A stretch of 64,000 nt of DNA from Bacteroidetes bacterium UBA1312. GTDB taxonomy: Bacteria > Bacteroidota > Bacteroidia > Chitinophagales > Chitinophagaceae. The stretch lies in NCBI GenBank assembly GCA_002307135.1, contig DBTQ01000023.1, positions 46,362 to 110,361 of the forward strand. Direction: 5' to 3'. The position numbers and the translations under genes were made by a program. The notes below the pieces were generated by a model, which worked only from the letters and a program-made list of their open reading frames with translations, was not told the origin of the DNA and did not search any database. Shown piece after piece: positions 32,793 to 43,896 of this stretch; positions within the stretch are counted from its first letter, which is position 1, and each line of letters opens with the position of its first letter.

Positions 32793-33728
32793 ATGATAAG
32801 TCGTAGAAACATTCGGGTAAAAGTGATGCAAACACTTTATACATTGTCGGCAACCGAACCCGAAAATACAGAATTGGCAATATACAATAGCGTAAAAGTT
32901 CTTAACGAAAAGCTCTCCGATTCTCTTGAACTCTTCAGTTCTATAATATTGTATATCAGCTCTATTGCTCAATATGCCGAAACTGATTCAAGAGTTCGGT
33001 TATCCAAATATCTACTTACCGAGTCGGACAAAAATGTTAATACTAAAATAGCTGGTAATGATTTTATCTGGAAAACAATATCAAACGAAACTTTTCAGCA
33101 AAAAGTAGCAGGCGCTAGTATTCAGCAAAACATCAATGAAGAATGGGTTAAAAAACTATACCAGCAATTAGCCCAAACACCCGAATACATCGCTTATACA
33201 GAAGAACAAAGCCGTGATCCGAAAAGCGAAAAAGCAATTATTCGTTTTATATGGACGGATTTAATGCTGAAAAATGAAGAATTCCTCAACTATCTGCACG
33301 ATGAACTTAATGGTTGGGAAGATGATAAAGACATGGCTTTTATATTGATGGATAATTTTTTCAAAAACAACGCCAACATCAATTACATGTCACTGCTATC
33401 AGCAGAAAAGAATGAATATGCAAAAACTTTATTGAAAACAGTTATTGAAAAAGCAGATTTTTGTATGTCGCTGATCGAACCTAAACTCATCAATTGGGAG
33501 GCGGATCGTGTAGCACTTATTGACCTTATACTATTACGTATGGGCGTTTGTGAATTGTTGTTTTTCCCAAGCATTCCTACAAAAGTTACCATCAACGAAT
33601 ATATTGAGATTGCTAAAACCTACAGTACACCACAAAGTGGACATTTTGTAAATGCAGTGCTGGACAATATTCTGAAAGACTTAGAAAAAGATAAGAAAAT
33701 TCAAAAACAAGACAGAATCACAAAATAA
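32793..33728 (+). CDS. nusB: Transcription antitermination factor NusB (long Bacteroidota form)
   Basis: 311 residues, against about 140 for E. coli NusB. Antitermination and rRNA transcription. The start MISRRNIRVKVMQTLYTLSA fits the N-terminus of Bacteroidota NusB, and the C-terminal half holds the usual NusB fold: LLRMGVCELLFFPSIPTKVTINEYIEIAKTYST and SGHFVNAVLDNILKDL. The N-terminal half (about 20-170) is an extra helical region. First gene of nusB-DUF1573-yajC-coaE, a cluster order familiar in Bacteroidota. Confidence 0.93.
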   Translation: MISRRNIRVKVMQTLYTLSATEPENTELAIYNSVKVLNEKLSDSLELFSSIILYISSIAQYAETDSRVRLSKYLLTESDKNVNTKIAGNDFIWKTISNETFQQKVAGASIQQNINEEWVKKLYQQLAQTPEYIAYTEEQSRDPKSEKAIIRFIWTDLMLKNEEFLNYLHDELNGWEDDKDMAFILMDNFFKNNANINYMSLLSAEKNEYAKTLLKTVIEKADFCMSLIEPKLINWEADRVALIDLILLRMGVCELLFFPSIPTKVTINEYIEIAKTYSTPQSGHFVNAVLDNILKDLEKDKKIQKQDRITK

Positions 33729-33761
33729 TTTCAACTTAATTTTTGAACCAATAAAAACACT

Positions 33762-34262
33762 ATGATGACGCTCAAAAACAATACGATTGTAGCTGCATGT
33801 ATTTGCCTCATCAGTCTGGCTGCATGTAACAATGCCAATAAAAATGATGCGAAAAATACAAAAGGGTTGCCTGCTACGTTAGTGAATAATCCCTATACTG
33901 CCAATGGAATCGACTCTGCGACATTGCGCACTTTGGCTACAATGGATTTTGTGGACACCTTACACGATTTTGGCACTATGCATGCCGGAGAAAAGGCCGA
34001 TTATGATTTCGTATTTAAGAACAATGGTAAAAACCCATTGATTATTACAAAAGCAACTGGCTCTTGTGGGTGTACTGTGCCAGACTATCCACACGAACCC
34101 ATAGCACCTGGGCAATCCAACAAAATACACGTTCGTTTTAATTCGACTGGTAAATTCGGACCTCAAAACAAATCCGTAACTATACTTACCAATTCCACTA
34201 AAGGCACTCACATGCTTTTTATCAAAGCAGACGTATTAGACGACGAAGCTGCAAAAAAATAA
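33762..34262 (+). CDS. DUF1573 lipoprotein
   Basis: 166 residues. Signal with lipobox ISLAAC (lipidated Cys near 22) and an Asn/Lys-rich linker. The DUF1573 domain (about 70-160) is an Ig-like fold marked by FDFVFKNNGKNPLIITKATG, SCGCTVPDYPHEPIAPGQ and VRFNSTGKFGPQNKSVTILTNS. The family is envelope-linked with unknown role; the PapD-like hinge may bind a partner strand. It lies 33 bp after nusB and 43 bp before yajC. Confidence 0.86.
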   Translation: MMTLKNNTIVAACICLISLAACNNANKNDAKNTKGLPATLVNNPYTANGIDSATLRTLATMDFVDTLHDFGTMHAGEKADYDFVFKNNGKNPLIITKATGSCGCTVPDYPHEPIAPGQSNKIHVRFNSTGKFGPQNKSVTILTNSTKGTHMLFIKADVLDDEAAKK

Positions 34263-34305
34263 TTAAACATACAATCTTAAAAACAACAAATAAAACAACC
34301 ACAAA

Positions 34306-34665
34306 ATGACAATTAATCTCGCAACAGTATTGTTACAAGCTCCGGCAACAGCGCCTAACGGTGGATTTGGATTCCCATTAATGATGTTAGGTATGGTAGT
34401 CGTAATGTATTTTTTCATGATACGCCCACAAGCCAAAAAAGCAAAGGAACAAAAGAAATTTAGTGAAAGTATTGCTGCAGGTGAGCAAATAATCACAACT
34501 GCCGGTATCCACGGTAAAATTGCTAAAGAAAACGAAGATGGTTCATTAAAATTGGAAATCAGCAATAATTCGTTCATGACTATTGAACGTTCTGCTGTGT
34601 CTATGGAACTAACTGCTGCTTTCCGCAAAAAGAATAGCCCAACAGCAGTGGCCTCAACAAAATAA
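34306..34665 (+). CDS. yajC: Preprotein translocase subunit YajC
   Basis: 119 residues. Component of the SecDF-YajC complex assisting Sec export. One N-terminal membrane helix (about 20-40, FPLMMLGMVVVMYFFMIRP) is followed by the cytoplasmic KKAKEQKKFSESIAAGEQIITTAGIHGKIAKENEDGSLKLEI, the conserved YajC core. Length and order are usual. Confidence 0.94.
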   Translation: MTINLATVLLQAPATAPNGGFGFPLMMLGMVVVMYFFMIRPQAKKAKEQKKFSESIAAGEQIITTAGIHGKIAKENEDGSLKLEISNNSFMTIERSAVSMELTAAFRKKNSPTAVASTK

Positions 34666-34680
34666 TTACAATATGCAAAC

Positions 34681-35274
34681 ATGCTGAAAGTCGGCATAAC
34701 AGGAGGTATTGGCTCCGGAAAATCTACTGTATGCCAAGTGTTTGAAACACTTGGCATATCTGTATTTTATGCCGATAGTGCCGCCAAATATCTGATGGAA
34801 CACGACAAATCATTAATACAAAGTGTAAAAAAATTATTTGGTGATGATGCCTATGTGAATGGCAAACTGAATAATAAAATGATTGGTGCAATAGTCTTTA
34901 AGGATAAAGATAAATTAGCCCAGCTCAATGCTATCACTCATCCGGCTGTATTCCGCTATTCAGATGAATGGATGAATCGTTGTAAAAGTCCTTATGCGAT
35001 CAAAGAGGCTGCATTATTTTTCGAAACCGACAGTTACCAAATGATGGATTTGATGATTGGCGTAAATGCACCAAAACCATTGCGTATAGCACGCACCATG
35101 CAGCGTGACCATATAAACGAAGACCAAGTATTGGATCGAATGGCCAAACAAATGGATGAAGAGGAGAAGATGAAGCGTTGCGACTATATAATCACCAACG
35201 ACGATCAGCAAGCTATTATCCCACAAGTGCTGGCATTGCACAAAATATTGCTGCAACAAGCACAAGGGATTTAA
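34681..35274 (+). CDS. coaE: Dephospho-CoA kinase
   Basis: 197 residues. Last step of CoA synthesis, phosphorylating the 3'-hydroxyl of dephospho-CoA. Walker A GGIGSGKST (about 8-16) sits right after the start MLKVGIT, followed by VFYADSAAKYLM, LNAITHPAVF, AIKEAALFFET and RIARTMQRDHINEDQVLDRMAKQ. It begins 15 bp after yajC, so the four genes from nusB on are probably one transcript, closed by the terminator at 35295. Confidence 0.96.
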   Translation: MLKVGITGGIGSGKSTVCQVFETLGISVFYADSAAKYLMEHDKSLIQSVKKLFGDDAYVNGKLNNKMIGAIVFKDKDKLAQLNAITHPAVFRYSDEWMNRCKSPYAIKEAALFFETDSYQMMDLMIGVNAPKPLRIARTMQRDHINEDQVLDRMAKQMDEEEKMKRCDYIITNDDQQAIIPQVLALHKILLQQAQGI

Positions 35275-35294
35275 AAAGAGTAAAAACGAACGCC

Positions 35295-35336
35295 ATTGAA
35301 AAAGCCGTTTCATCTTGATGAAACGGCTTTTTCAAT
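35295..35336. terminator. Bidirectional terminator between coaE and the class I aldolase gene
   Basis: A perfect 20-bp stem, attgaaaaagccgtttcatc (35295-35314) with its complement at 35317-35336. The tight centre opens to a small loop. A/T runs on both sides serve both directions. Confidence 0.92.
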
Positions 35337-35352
35337 TATAAAACAGAGCATA

Positions 35353-36411
35353 TTAAGCTATACTGATGCTGTTGTCCAAATAAACATCCTGAATAGTGTT
35401 CAGTAGTTCAACGCCTTCGTTCATTGGTTTTTGGAAGGCTTTACGTCCGCTGATTAAACCCATACCACCGGCACGTTTGTTAATCACAGCTGTAGTTACT
35501 GCTTCGGCAAGGTCAGTTGCACCTTTTGACTCACCACCAGAGTTGATCAAACCAACACGCCCCATATAGCAATTCGCTACTTGGTAGCGAGTCAAATCAA
35601 TTGGGTGATCTGTAGTTAATTTAGAATAAACAAGCGGACTTGTTTTACCAACATTAATGGCATTATATCCACCATTGTTTGTAGGTAATTTTTGCTTGAT
35701 AATATCTGCTTGAATAGTCACACCCAAGTGGTTAGCTTGTGCCGTAAGATCGGCAGCAGCATGATAATCTACGCCATCTTTTTTGAAGTCGTTGCTGCGC
35801 AGATAGCACCACAACACTGTAGCCATACCCAATTCATGTGCATATTCAAATGCTTTAGCAACTTCTACTATTTGACGATTGCTTTCTGGAGAACCAAAAT
35901 AAATAGTTGCACCAATTGCTGTCGCTCCCATATTCCAAGCATCTTTTATCGTACCAAACATGATTTGATCGTAGGCATTGGGATATGATAAAAATTCGTT
36001 GTGATTCACTTTTACAATCATTGGAATTTTGTGTGCATACTTACGGGCAACATTTCCTAACACACCGAATGTAGAGCAAACTGCATTACATCCGCCTTCC
36101 ATAGCCAATTTCACAATATTTTCAGGATCGAAATAGATTGGATTTGGTGCAAAAGAGGCTCCTGCACTGTGTTCTATACCTTGATCTACAGGCAAAATAG
36201 ATACATAACCTGTACCTGCCAAACGACCATGATTGCTCAATGCGGCAATGCTGCGTAAGGTTTGAATATTGCGATTTGAATTAGTCCAAACGTCTTCTAT
36301 AGCAGTAGCTGATGGTAAATGCAAAGACGATTTGTCAATTGTAGAACATGTATGATCTAAATAGTAAGCGGCTTTATCGCCTAATAATTCCTGAATTTTT
36401 TGTGATGCCAT
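35353..36411 (-). CDS. fbaB: Class I fructose-bisphosphate aldolase, DhnA type
   Basis: 352 residues. Cleaves fructose-1,6-bisphosphate or condenses the triose phosphates, with a Schiff-base lysine in place of a metal. Visible segments of the family are [57 protein letters not shown] and [18 protein letters not shown]. The promoter pair at 36447-36476 is good (TTG, 19 bp, TACTTTTG). A single gene between the coaE terminator and guaB. Confidence 0.92.
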   Translation of the reverse strand: MASQKIQELLGDKAAYYLDHTCSTIDKSSLHLPSATAIEDVWTNSNRNIQTLRSIAALSNHGRLAGTGYVSILPVDQGIEHSAGASFAPNPIYFDPENIVKLAMEGGCNAVCSTFGVLGNVARKYAHKIPMIVKVNHNEFLSYPNAYDQIMFGTIKDAWNMGATAIGATIYFGSPESNRQIVEVAKAFEYAHELGMATVLWCYLRSNDFKKDGVDYHAAADLTAQANHLGVTIQADIIKQKLPTNNGGYNAINVGKTSPLVYSKLTTDHPIDLTRYQVANCYMGRVGLINSGGESKGATDLAEAVTTAVINKRAGGMGLISGRKAFQKPMNEGVELLNTIQDVYLDNSISIA

Positions 36412-36446
36412 AAAGTTTAATGTGTGTTATTTTTAAAATAATTGTG

Positions 36447-36476
36447 CAAAAGTAATGTATTTGGGTAAAGTATCAA
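36447..36476 (-). promoter_or_regulatory. Promoter of the class I aldolase gene
   Basis: Minus strand: TTG (36474-36476), 19 bp, TACTTTTG (36447-36454). The ATG at 36411 is 36 bp downstream. Confidence 0.7.
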
Positions 36477-36563
36477 GTATTTTGCTATAGGTATTTAAAT
36501 TTAAGTAACGTAACTCAAACACATCTTACAAGCAACTTTTAACTAAATACTTCAATCTAAAAA

Positions 36564-38067
<1,504 letters not shown>

Positions 38068-38162
38068 ATCTGTTTTTGTGAAAATTTTTATAACAATTAA
38101 TGAAAGTCTTATAAAATAGAATCGCATAAATTTTCCGTCAATAATATAGCAACCCTAGCTCA

Positions 38163-38618
38163 TCATAAATACAATTGCTGAAATACATTCGTCCAAAGAT
38201 GCTGCTTAAGTGGATTATTGGCCTGTAGCAAAGTTAAAGGTAAAGTTGGTGTCCATTTTACATTATCGAAATTATTGATTTCGTGCTGTACAAACAATGC
38301 AGCAATGCCCAGCTGTTCCGGATGAATGCCTAACAAAAGTACTTTTGTAGGTTTCGTAAGGTCACGTAAAAGATGCCAGGCTATTTTCTGTCCCTCCGTC
38401 ATTTGAACCACATTATAATGTTCAGTAGATAACTTACACGCAGCAAGCATTTTAACTAGTTGAACTTCTTCCTGCGAACCTTGCACAAAAGGCAAGCTTA
38501 ATACCAACGTATCTTTAGGTATGAGTTGAGCCATATCTTCTGGCAATTGCTCCCAAAATGCGTCCCAGCTTATATTTACAAGTGGTGATTTAAAAATATC
38601 GGGAATTACATTTTCCAT
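38163..38618 (-). CDS. Protein of unknown function, possibly HolD-like (DNA polymerase III psi)
   Basis: 151 residues from the ATG at 38618 (the longer frame starts 21 codons upstream without support). No signal or membrane segment. A small alpha/beta pattern: TLVLSLPFVQ, LVKMLAACKLSTEHYNVVQM, VLLLGIHPEQLGI, then TPTLPLTLLQANNPLKQHLW near the end. That last element resembles the end of E. coli HolD (ALTDLRANPTARAALWQQI) in order and spacing, and the length is close to HolD's 137 residues. This is a by-eye similarity and needs profile comparison. It is divergent from ilvE. Confidence 0.55.
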   Translation of the reverse strand: MENVIPDIFKSPLVNISWDAFWEQLPEDMAQLIPKDTLVLSLPFVQGSQEEVQLVKMLAACKLSTEHYNVVQMTEGQKIAWHLLRDLTKPTKVLLLGIHPEQLGIAALFVQHEINNFDNVKWTPTLPLTLLQANNPLKQHLWTNVFQQLYL

Positions 38619-38717
38619 AAAACAAATGTTACAAATAGTATAAGTGACTCTTTTTGCAAAAAATACTTTTTCTTTGTGCAAAATTAGTTTTTATCATCCA
38701 CTTAAAATGATGCATTT

Positions 38718-39788
38718 ATGAGCGTAATGGAATTAGATATTAAAATCAGTAAAACTCCCAATAGCAGGATCAGCGAATTTAACCAAGAGAATATACAATT
38801 TGGAAAGCAATATTCTGATCACATGCTTGTTGCACATTACGAAGATGGAGCTTGGGGTACACCTGAAATTATACCATTCGCCAATTTAAGCCTTAGTCCT
38901 GCCACTACCTTTATGCACTATGGTCAGGCAATTTTTGAAGGTGTAAAAGCATATAAAGATGCCAATGGGAAAGCAAGAATTTTCCGTCCGCAAGACAACT
39001 GGAAACGCATGAATAAATCTGCACATCGTATGGCTATGCCCGATGTTCCGGAAGAATTATTTGTAGAAGGTATGCGTAAATTGATAGAAATTGATGAAGC
39101 TTGGGTCCCAACTGCGGCAGGTTCATCTTTGTACATTCGTCCATTTATGATTGCTACTGATGAGTTTGTTGGCGTGCGTCCTGCAACAAAATTTACATTT
39201 CTTATTATTACAAGCCCCGCAGCTGCATATTATAGCAAGCCGGTTTCTATATTTGTTCATGATGAATATGTACGCGCCTTTCCTGGTGGCATAGGCTTTA
39301 CTAAAGCGGCAGGCAACTATGGAGCAAGCATGTATCCTGACCAGCAAATTAAAAAAATGGGTTATGATCAAATCCTATGGACAGATGGATTTGAACATAA
39401 ATATGTACAAGAGATTGGTACAATGAATGTCTTTTTTGTAATAGATGGAAAAGTAATTACGCCCGATTTGAACAGTGGAACTATTCTTGCCGGTGTTACA
39501 CGCGACAGTGTTATCACCATATTGAAAGAGCGAGGAATTATTGTAGAAGAACGTCCAATTTCAATAGACGAACTCGAAGAAGCATACAAAAACGGCAAAT
39601 TAACCGAAGCTTTTGGGACAGGAACAGCAGCATCTGTAGCTCCAATTGGTAAATTGACTTTCCATACGGACGAGATGCAACTACGCCCTGTTGAAGAATG
39701 GGAAATTGTAAATTGGGTAAAAACAACATTAGATGATATTCGTTATGGTCGTGTTGCAGACACTCATGGCTGGATATTACCGGTATAA
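38718..39788 (+). CDS. ilvE: Branched-chain amino acid aminotransferase
   Basis: 356 residues. PLP-dependent transfer between Val, Leu, Ile and 2-oxoglutarate. The PLP lysine is in GFTKAAGNYGAS. Other marks are FMHYGQAIFEGVKAYK, LYIRPFMIATD, YVQEIGTMNVFFV and LAGVTRDSVI. Length and LYIRPF match the eukaryotic/BCAT-like subgroup that is usual in Bacteroidota. Terminator follows at 39805. Confidence 0.95.
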   Translation: MSVMELDIKISKTPNSRISEFNQENIQFGKQYSDHMLVAHYEDGAWGTPEIIPFANLSLSPATTFMHYGQAIFEGVKAYKDANGKARIFRPQDNWKRMNKSAHRMAMPDVPEELFVEGMRKLIEIDEAWVPTAAGSSLYIRPFMIATDEFVGVRPATKFTFLIITSPAAAYYSKPVSIFVHDEYVRAFPGGIGFTKAAGNYGASMYPDQQIKKMGYDQILWTDGFEHKYVQEIGTMNVFFVIDGKVITPDLNSGTILAGVTRDSVITILKERGIIVEERPISIDELEEAYKNGKLTEAFGTGTAASVAPIGKLTFHTDEMQLRPVEEWEIVNWVKTTLDDIRYGRVADTHGWILPV

Positions 39789-39804
39789 AAAATCTAAAAA
39801 AATG

Positions 39805-39838
39805 AAAGCCGCCTTCAATAATTGAAGGCGGCTTTTTT
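39805..39838. terminator. Terminator after ilvE
   Basis: Stem aaagccgccttcaat (39805-39819) with its complement 39821-39835, then ttttat. Convergent with the DMT transporter, and it may serve both. Confidence 0.9.
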
Positions 39839-39849
39839 ATGCATCAAAA

Positions 39850-40722
39850 TCAGGCCATTGCCAATAGGATTATTACAACTAAAGACAAGCCAAAACCAAT
39901 CCATTTTTTCGTAGTCATTTTTTCTTTAAACAAAAGAATAGCAAACAATGAAGATGCAAACAACACTCCTATATTACTCAGCGGTATCATTGCCGAGCTT
40001 TTCAGGAAATTACAGTTCAACATACGTATCATAAAATAAATGGAGAAATAATTGGGGATACCTAAGACAATACCACCACCAACATTGCGTATGGAAAGTT
40101 TAATTCTTTTTTTAAGTACTAAAACCAGTAGTATAAGTGTACCAATACAACCTGCTACTGCAAATAAATGAATGGTATAAACGGCCTGTTGGCGAGGTGT
40201 TACCAAAAATTTTTGTTGGGCAAATTTCATTCCGGTATCCAATAAGCCGCTCCCTAAAAACAGTAATGCGGCCCATCCAAAATGAAATTTTTTGGGACTG
40301 TCAGAGCTGGTCTCTGAAGCCGATGCGGCCAAATAAACAGCCGGGAAAGCGATCAAAATACCCAATATATGAATCAGACTCAATTTTTCGGAATAAAGGA
40401 AAACTGAAAAAAGAACCGGAATAACTAATGATAGTTTATTGGCAATAGTAGCAGTTGTAATTCCTTCTGTCTTGGTACAAAATGCAAATAAATTAAAGAC
40501 CAGAATAAAGCCGGCTCCCATCAGTAAAGCCAGCGGACACCAAGGCTGAGCAATACTTTCAGCACAAATGGGAAAATCGCCTAAAAATAAAGAACCGGTT
40601 GTTACGCAAACCCAATAATTAATGACAATTGCTTGGAGGTTATCAACCTTAAAGCGATCAAACAATTTAAAAATGACCGCCAATAAAGCATTGAGTAAAA
40701 CGGTGAGTAACAAATAAATCAT
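39850..40722 (-). CDS. DMT-superfamily (EamA-like) transporter
   Basis: 290 residues from ATG 40722; a GTG at 40737, overlapping the ribD stop by one base, would add five residues (LYSF...). About ten hydrophobic helices, with MIYLLLTVLLNALLAVIFKLF at the start and KWIGFGLSLVVIILLAMA at the end. EamA proteins carry amino acids, nucleotides or cofactors. Adjacency to ribD, with no space between, might suggest a riboflavin-linked substrate, but this is only a context inference. Confidence 0.85.
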   Translation of the reverse strand: MIYLLLTVLLNALLAVIFKLFDRFKVDNLQAIVINYWVCVTTGSLFLGDFPICAESIAQPWCPLALLMGAGFILVFNLFAFCTKTEGITTATIANKLSLVIPVLFSVFLYSEKLSLIHILGILIAFPAVYLAASASETSSDSPKKFHFGWAALLFLGSGLLDTGMKFAQQKFLVTPRQQAVYTIHLFAVAGCIGTLILLVLVLKKRIKLSIRNVGGGIVLGIPNYFSIYFMIRMLNCNFLKSSAMIPLSNIGVLFASSLFAILLFKEKMTTKKWIGFGLSLVVIILLAMA

Positions 40723-40736
40723 AAATGAATAAAGCA

Positions 40737-41801
40737 CTAGAGCTTTGGAAAAAATTGGTAAGGATTGTTTTCATTCAATGAAACATGAAGTTTATCTTGC
40801 GCCAAATCCGTTTCAAAAACGTTTTTTGAAGGAGGTAGCAAAGGAGCCGCTAATCCATCATGTAATACATTAGGTGTTACAAAAACCCTGGCTTCATCCC
40901 AAAGGTTTTGTGCAATAAAACTATTGAGTAATTGCGCTCCTCCTTCCACTATTAATGAAAGTTTTTGAGCCTGGTACAAATGTGCTAATAATGATGAAAG
41001 TAAATGTTCGTTGAATGGAAGTTTTACAAAGTGAATATTACCTTGCACTTCATTTTTATGCTGATTAATAATCCAAGTAGGAAAATCTTGAGTTAACAGA
41101 TGATGATTCAGTGGTAGCCTCAAATCCTTATCCAGTGCAATACGTAGCGGCTGATTACCATGCCCATAGCGCGATATGAGTTGCGGATTATCATTCATTG
41201 CTGTAGTAAAACCCACCATTATTGCAGACTCTGCTCTTCTCCATTGATGACTCAATCGAGTACTGAATTCATTACTCATTTGTAATCGAGAATGGTCTTT
41301 TGGTGCAAAAAATCCATTGCTCGTTTGTGCCCATTTCAATATGATGTAAGGCCTTTGTTGTTGGTGAAATGTAAAAAATCGCCGATTAAGCCATGCCCCT
41401 TCTGTCTCCAACACTCCAGTTGTTACTGCAATACCAGCTTCGCGCAACAATTGAATACCCCTGCCATCTACTTGTTTAAAAGGATCCGTATTGCAAATCA
41501 CGACTTTCTTTACGCCTTCTTTTATTATACGATGAGCACAAGGTGGTGTTTTCCCTTGATGTGCACAGGGTTCTAGACTGACATACATCACTGATTCAGA
41601 AATCAGATGCTTGTCTTGTTCTGTTACTTGTTCAAAACAATTAACCTCTGCATGTGCTTGTCCATATTGCTCATGCCGCCCTTCGCCTATAATTCGATCA
41701 TTATATACCAATAGCGCACCCACCATAGGATTAGGGGCGGTATTGCCTTTGGATAGCGCCGCCAGTTCCAGACAACGTTGCATCAACATCAGGTCATTCA
41801 T
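40737..41801 (-). CDS. ribD: Bifunctional riboflavin deaminase/reductase
   Basis: 354 residues from ATG 41801; a TTG two codons upstream is also in frame. Two early steps of riboflavin synthesis. The N-terminal deaminase (about 1-145) has the zinc motif HAEVNCFEQV and PCAHQGKTPPCAHRI. The C-terminal reductase (about 146-354) includes YIILKWAQTSNGFFAPKD and LIVEGGAQLLNSFIAQNLWDE. The gene is divergent from prmC (75 bp) and continues directly into the DMT transporter gene. Confidence 0.95.
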   Translation of the reverse strand: MNDLMLMQRCLELAALSKGNTAPNPMVGALLVYNDRIIGEGRHEQYGQAHAEVNCFEQVTEQDKHLISESVMYVSLEPCAHQGKTPPCAHRIIKEGVKKVVICNTDPFKQVDGRGIQLLREAGIAVTTGVLETEGAWLNRRFFTFHQQQRPYIILKWAQTSNGFFAPKDHSRLQMSNEFSTRLSHQWRRAESAIMVGFTTAMNDNPQLISRYGHGNQPLRIALDKDLRLPLNHHLLTQDFPTWIINQHKNEVQGNIHFVKLPFNEHLLSSLLAHLYQAQKLSLIVEGGAQLLNSFIAQNLWDEARVFVTPNVLHDGLAAPLLPPSKNVFETDLAQDKLHVSLNENNPYQFFPKL

Positions 41802-41864
41802 AAGCAATGGAATGTTGCGAAATTAGTCAAATACTATTGATAATTCAGCTGTGGTAAAAGGTTC

Positions 41865-41872
41865 TATATTTG
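41865..41872 (+). promoter_or_regulatory. -7-like element directly before prmC
   Basis: TATATTTG, only four bases (cgct) before the ATG at 41877. The -33 TTG lies 25 bp upstream (41837-41839), which is longer than usual, so support is moderate. Confidence 0.4.
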
Positions 41873-41876
41873 CGCT

Positions 41877-42737
41877 ATGAATAGCTATGGTGGGGCATTT
41901 TATATTTTAAAAAACGAACTCTGCAACATATACGATGAGCAGGAATCCGCTGCAATTGCACACGAAGTGCTGGAAGACATAACCGGGCTGAGCAAAATAG
42001 ACCGGTTAATGCAGAAGGATACCTTATTCAATCCGATACAGGAAAATGCTTTTGAATATATGCTGGACGAATTACTGCAAGGCAAGCCATTGCAGTACGT
42101 TACGGGGAAAGCGTATTTTATGGAAAGGCTTTTTGAAGTGAATGAACAAGTACTGATTCCACGACCCGAAACTGAAGAATTAGTGATTGGGATCTTGAAT
42201 GATTATAAGTCATCTACTGAACCAATAAGCATTTTAGACATCGGAACGGGAAGTGGGTGTATTCCGATCTCTTTAAAATTAGAAATGCCGACAGCCCATA
42301 TCAGCAGCTGCGACATTAATACAGGAGCCCTGGAAGTTGCTCAAAAAAATGCCCGAAGATTAAATGCCGAGGTGCATTTAATAGAGCTCAATTTTTTAGA
42401 CAATGAAGCACAGCAGTCCTTACCCTTATACGATATTATAGTGTCCAACCCTCCTTATATACCCGAATCAGAAGAACAGGAAATGCACTTAAATGTAAAA
42501 GGCTACGAACCAGGAACGGCGTTGTTTGTACCCGATCATGATCCATTGTTATTTTATAGAGCGATTGCTCATTTTGGCAAAACGCATCTGAACGGCAATG
42601 GAACAATTTACTGCGAATTGCATCGCGATTTTGCCCATCAAACTAAAGAATTATTTATAGCAACAGGTTACAAAAATGTTGAAATAAAGAAAGACATGCA
42701 CGATAATTGGAGAATGCTAAAGGCAAAATTAGATTAA
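41877..42737 (+). CDS. prmC: Peptide chain release factor N5-glutamine methyltransferase
   Basis: 286 residues. Methylates the Gln of the GGQ motif in RF1/RF2 with SAM. Motif I: ILDIGTGSGCIPISL. The signature NPPYIPESE follows, where the Asn-Pro-Pro-Tyr binds the substrate glutamine. The N-terminal helical part (LQYVTGKAYFMERLFEVNE and LIPRPETEELV) is typical. Confidence 0.96.
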   Translation: MNSYGGAFYILKNELCNIYDEQESAAIAHEVLEDITGLSKIDRLMQKDTLFNPIQENAFEYMLDELLQGKPLQYVTGKAYFMERLFEVNEQVLIPRPETEELVIGILNDYKSSTEPISILDIGTGSGCIPISLKLEMPTAHISSCDINTGALEVAQKNARRLNAEVHLIELNFLDNEAQQSLPLYDIIVSNPPYIPESEEQEMHLNVKGYEPGTALFVPDHDPLLFYRAIAHFGKTHLNGNGTIYCELHRDFAHQTKELFIATGYKNVEIKKDMHDNWRMLKAKLD

Positions 42738-42756
42738 TCTTATTCCCAACGCTTAT

Positions 42757-43839
42757 TTAATCAAGCTCTTCTTCATTGTAATTTGTAGTGGTATTTTGCT
42801 CAATGAAGTTATTGACCAAACCATCAAAATGTTCTTGTGCACCTAATAATATAGCGACTTCAATCGGCAATACAAATATGGGAACATTCCAAGACTTGAT
42901 CACATCCAGATGCAGATGCAATCTTGTTGCATCTTTTTCTGTTGTAAGTAATATGGATCCTTCTACTGCATTCTGAATAGTAGCTTTCATCTCTTCCAAA
43001 TCTCTTGCAGTAAAAAAATGGTGATCCGGATAACTGAGTAGATGTACGCTTTTCGCTTGTTGCTCCACATAGTTCAACATTGGTTCTGGGCGTGCAATAC
43101 CCGAAATTATCACCACATGTTTTTGTCCAATAGTCACCTGCTCATTCGTAAAAAAGTTATAAGGTTGAGCATATTGTATCGTACTAAAAAAAACGGACTG
43201 ATGCGGCAAGGGATTTATTTTACCTCGTATTTCGGATGCCTTTACTTCATTTATATCCGCAGGGCATTTTGACACAATAATTATATCAGCTCGTTTGTAT
43301 GCTCCCCTGCCCTCTCTCAAACTTCCATAAGGTAAAATGAAATCTTTATAAAATAACCTCGAGAAATCCGTAATTAAAATATTCATACCTGCTTTTACAG
43401 AACGATGCTGATATGCATCGTCAAGCAACACTACTTCTACTTCAGGCCGACGTTGCAGTAAATAAGGGATACCAGTCATGCGCTCTTCTGCTACACTCAC
43501 TGCCAATCCCGGGAATTTAAGATGGTATTGCATCGGTTCATCACCAATATGATATGCATTTGTAGCAGCATCAGCCAATACAAAACCCTGAGTGCGACGT
43601 TTATAACCCCGGCTCATGGTGGCCACACGATAATGATATTGTAACAAGCGAATCAGGTATTCAACATGAGGCGTTTTACCTGTACCTCCTACAGATAGAT
43701 TGCCTACTGCAATTACAGGAATATCAAACTCTACAGAAGACATGAAACCACTATCGTACAAACGATTGCGGAGCCAAACCACGCTACCGTAAAGAATAGT
43801 AAACGGATATAATAAAAATCGAAACAATTGTTTTATCAT
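42757..43839 (-). CDS. lpxK: Tetraacyldisaccharide 4'-kinase
   Basis: 360 residues. Phosphorylates the 4' position of the lipid A disaccharide at the inner membrane face. A membrane-associated N-terminus (FRFLLYPFTILYGSVVWLRN) precedes the P-loop VGNLSVGGTGKTPHVEYL and MSRGYKRRTQGF, and LLDDAYQHRSVKAGMNILITDF. The rest of the lipid A genes are at 59841-63179, so it is unlinked. It lies 57 bp behind ftcD on the same strand. Confidence 0.94.
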   Translation of the reverse strand: MIKQLFRFLLYPFTILYGSVVWLRNRLYDSGFMSSVEFDIPVIAVGNLSVGGTGKTPHVEYLIRLLQYHYRVATMSRGYKRRTQGFVLADAATNAYHIGDEPMQYHLKFPGLAVSVAEERMTGIPYLLQRRPEVEVVLLDDAYQHRSVKAGMNILITDFSRLFYKDFILPYGSLREGRGAYKRADIIIVSKCPADINEVKASEIRGKINPLPHQSVFFSTIQYAQPYNFFTNEQVTIGQKHVVIISGIARPEPMLNYVEQQAKSVHLLSYPDHHFFTARDLEEMKATIQNAVEGSILLTTEKDATRLHLHLDVIKSWNVPIFVLPIEVAILLGAQEHFDGLVNNFIEQNTTTNYNEEELD

Positions 43840-43896
43840 CAGGTTGTGTACTTTTTAAATAAATCGAAACAAGTAACTAAAGCAAATGAGTTATTG

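Noticed and set aside
40722..40737. GTG start of the DMT transporter at 40737
   Set aside because: Possible, but the ATG at 40722 gives a more usual membrane-protein start; noted in the feature.
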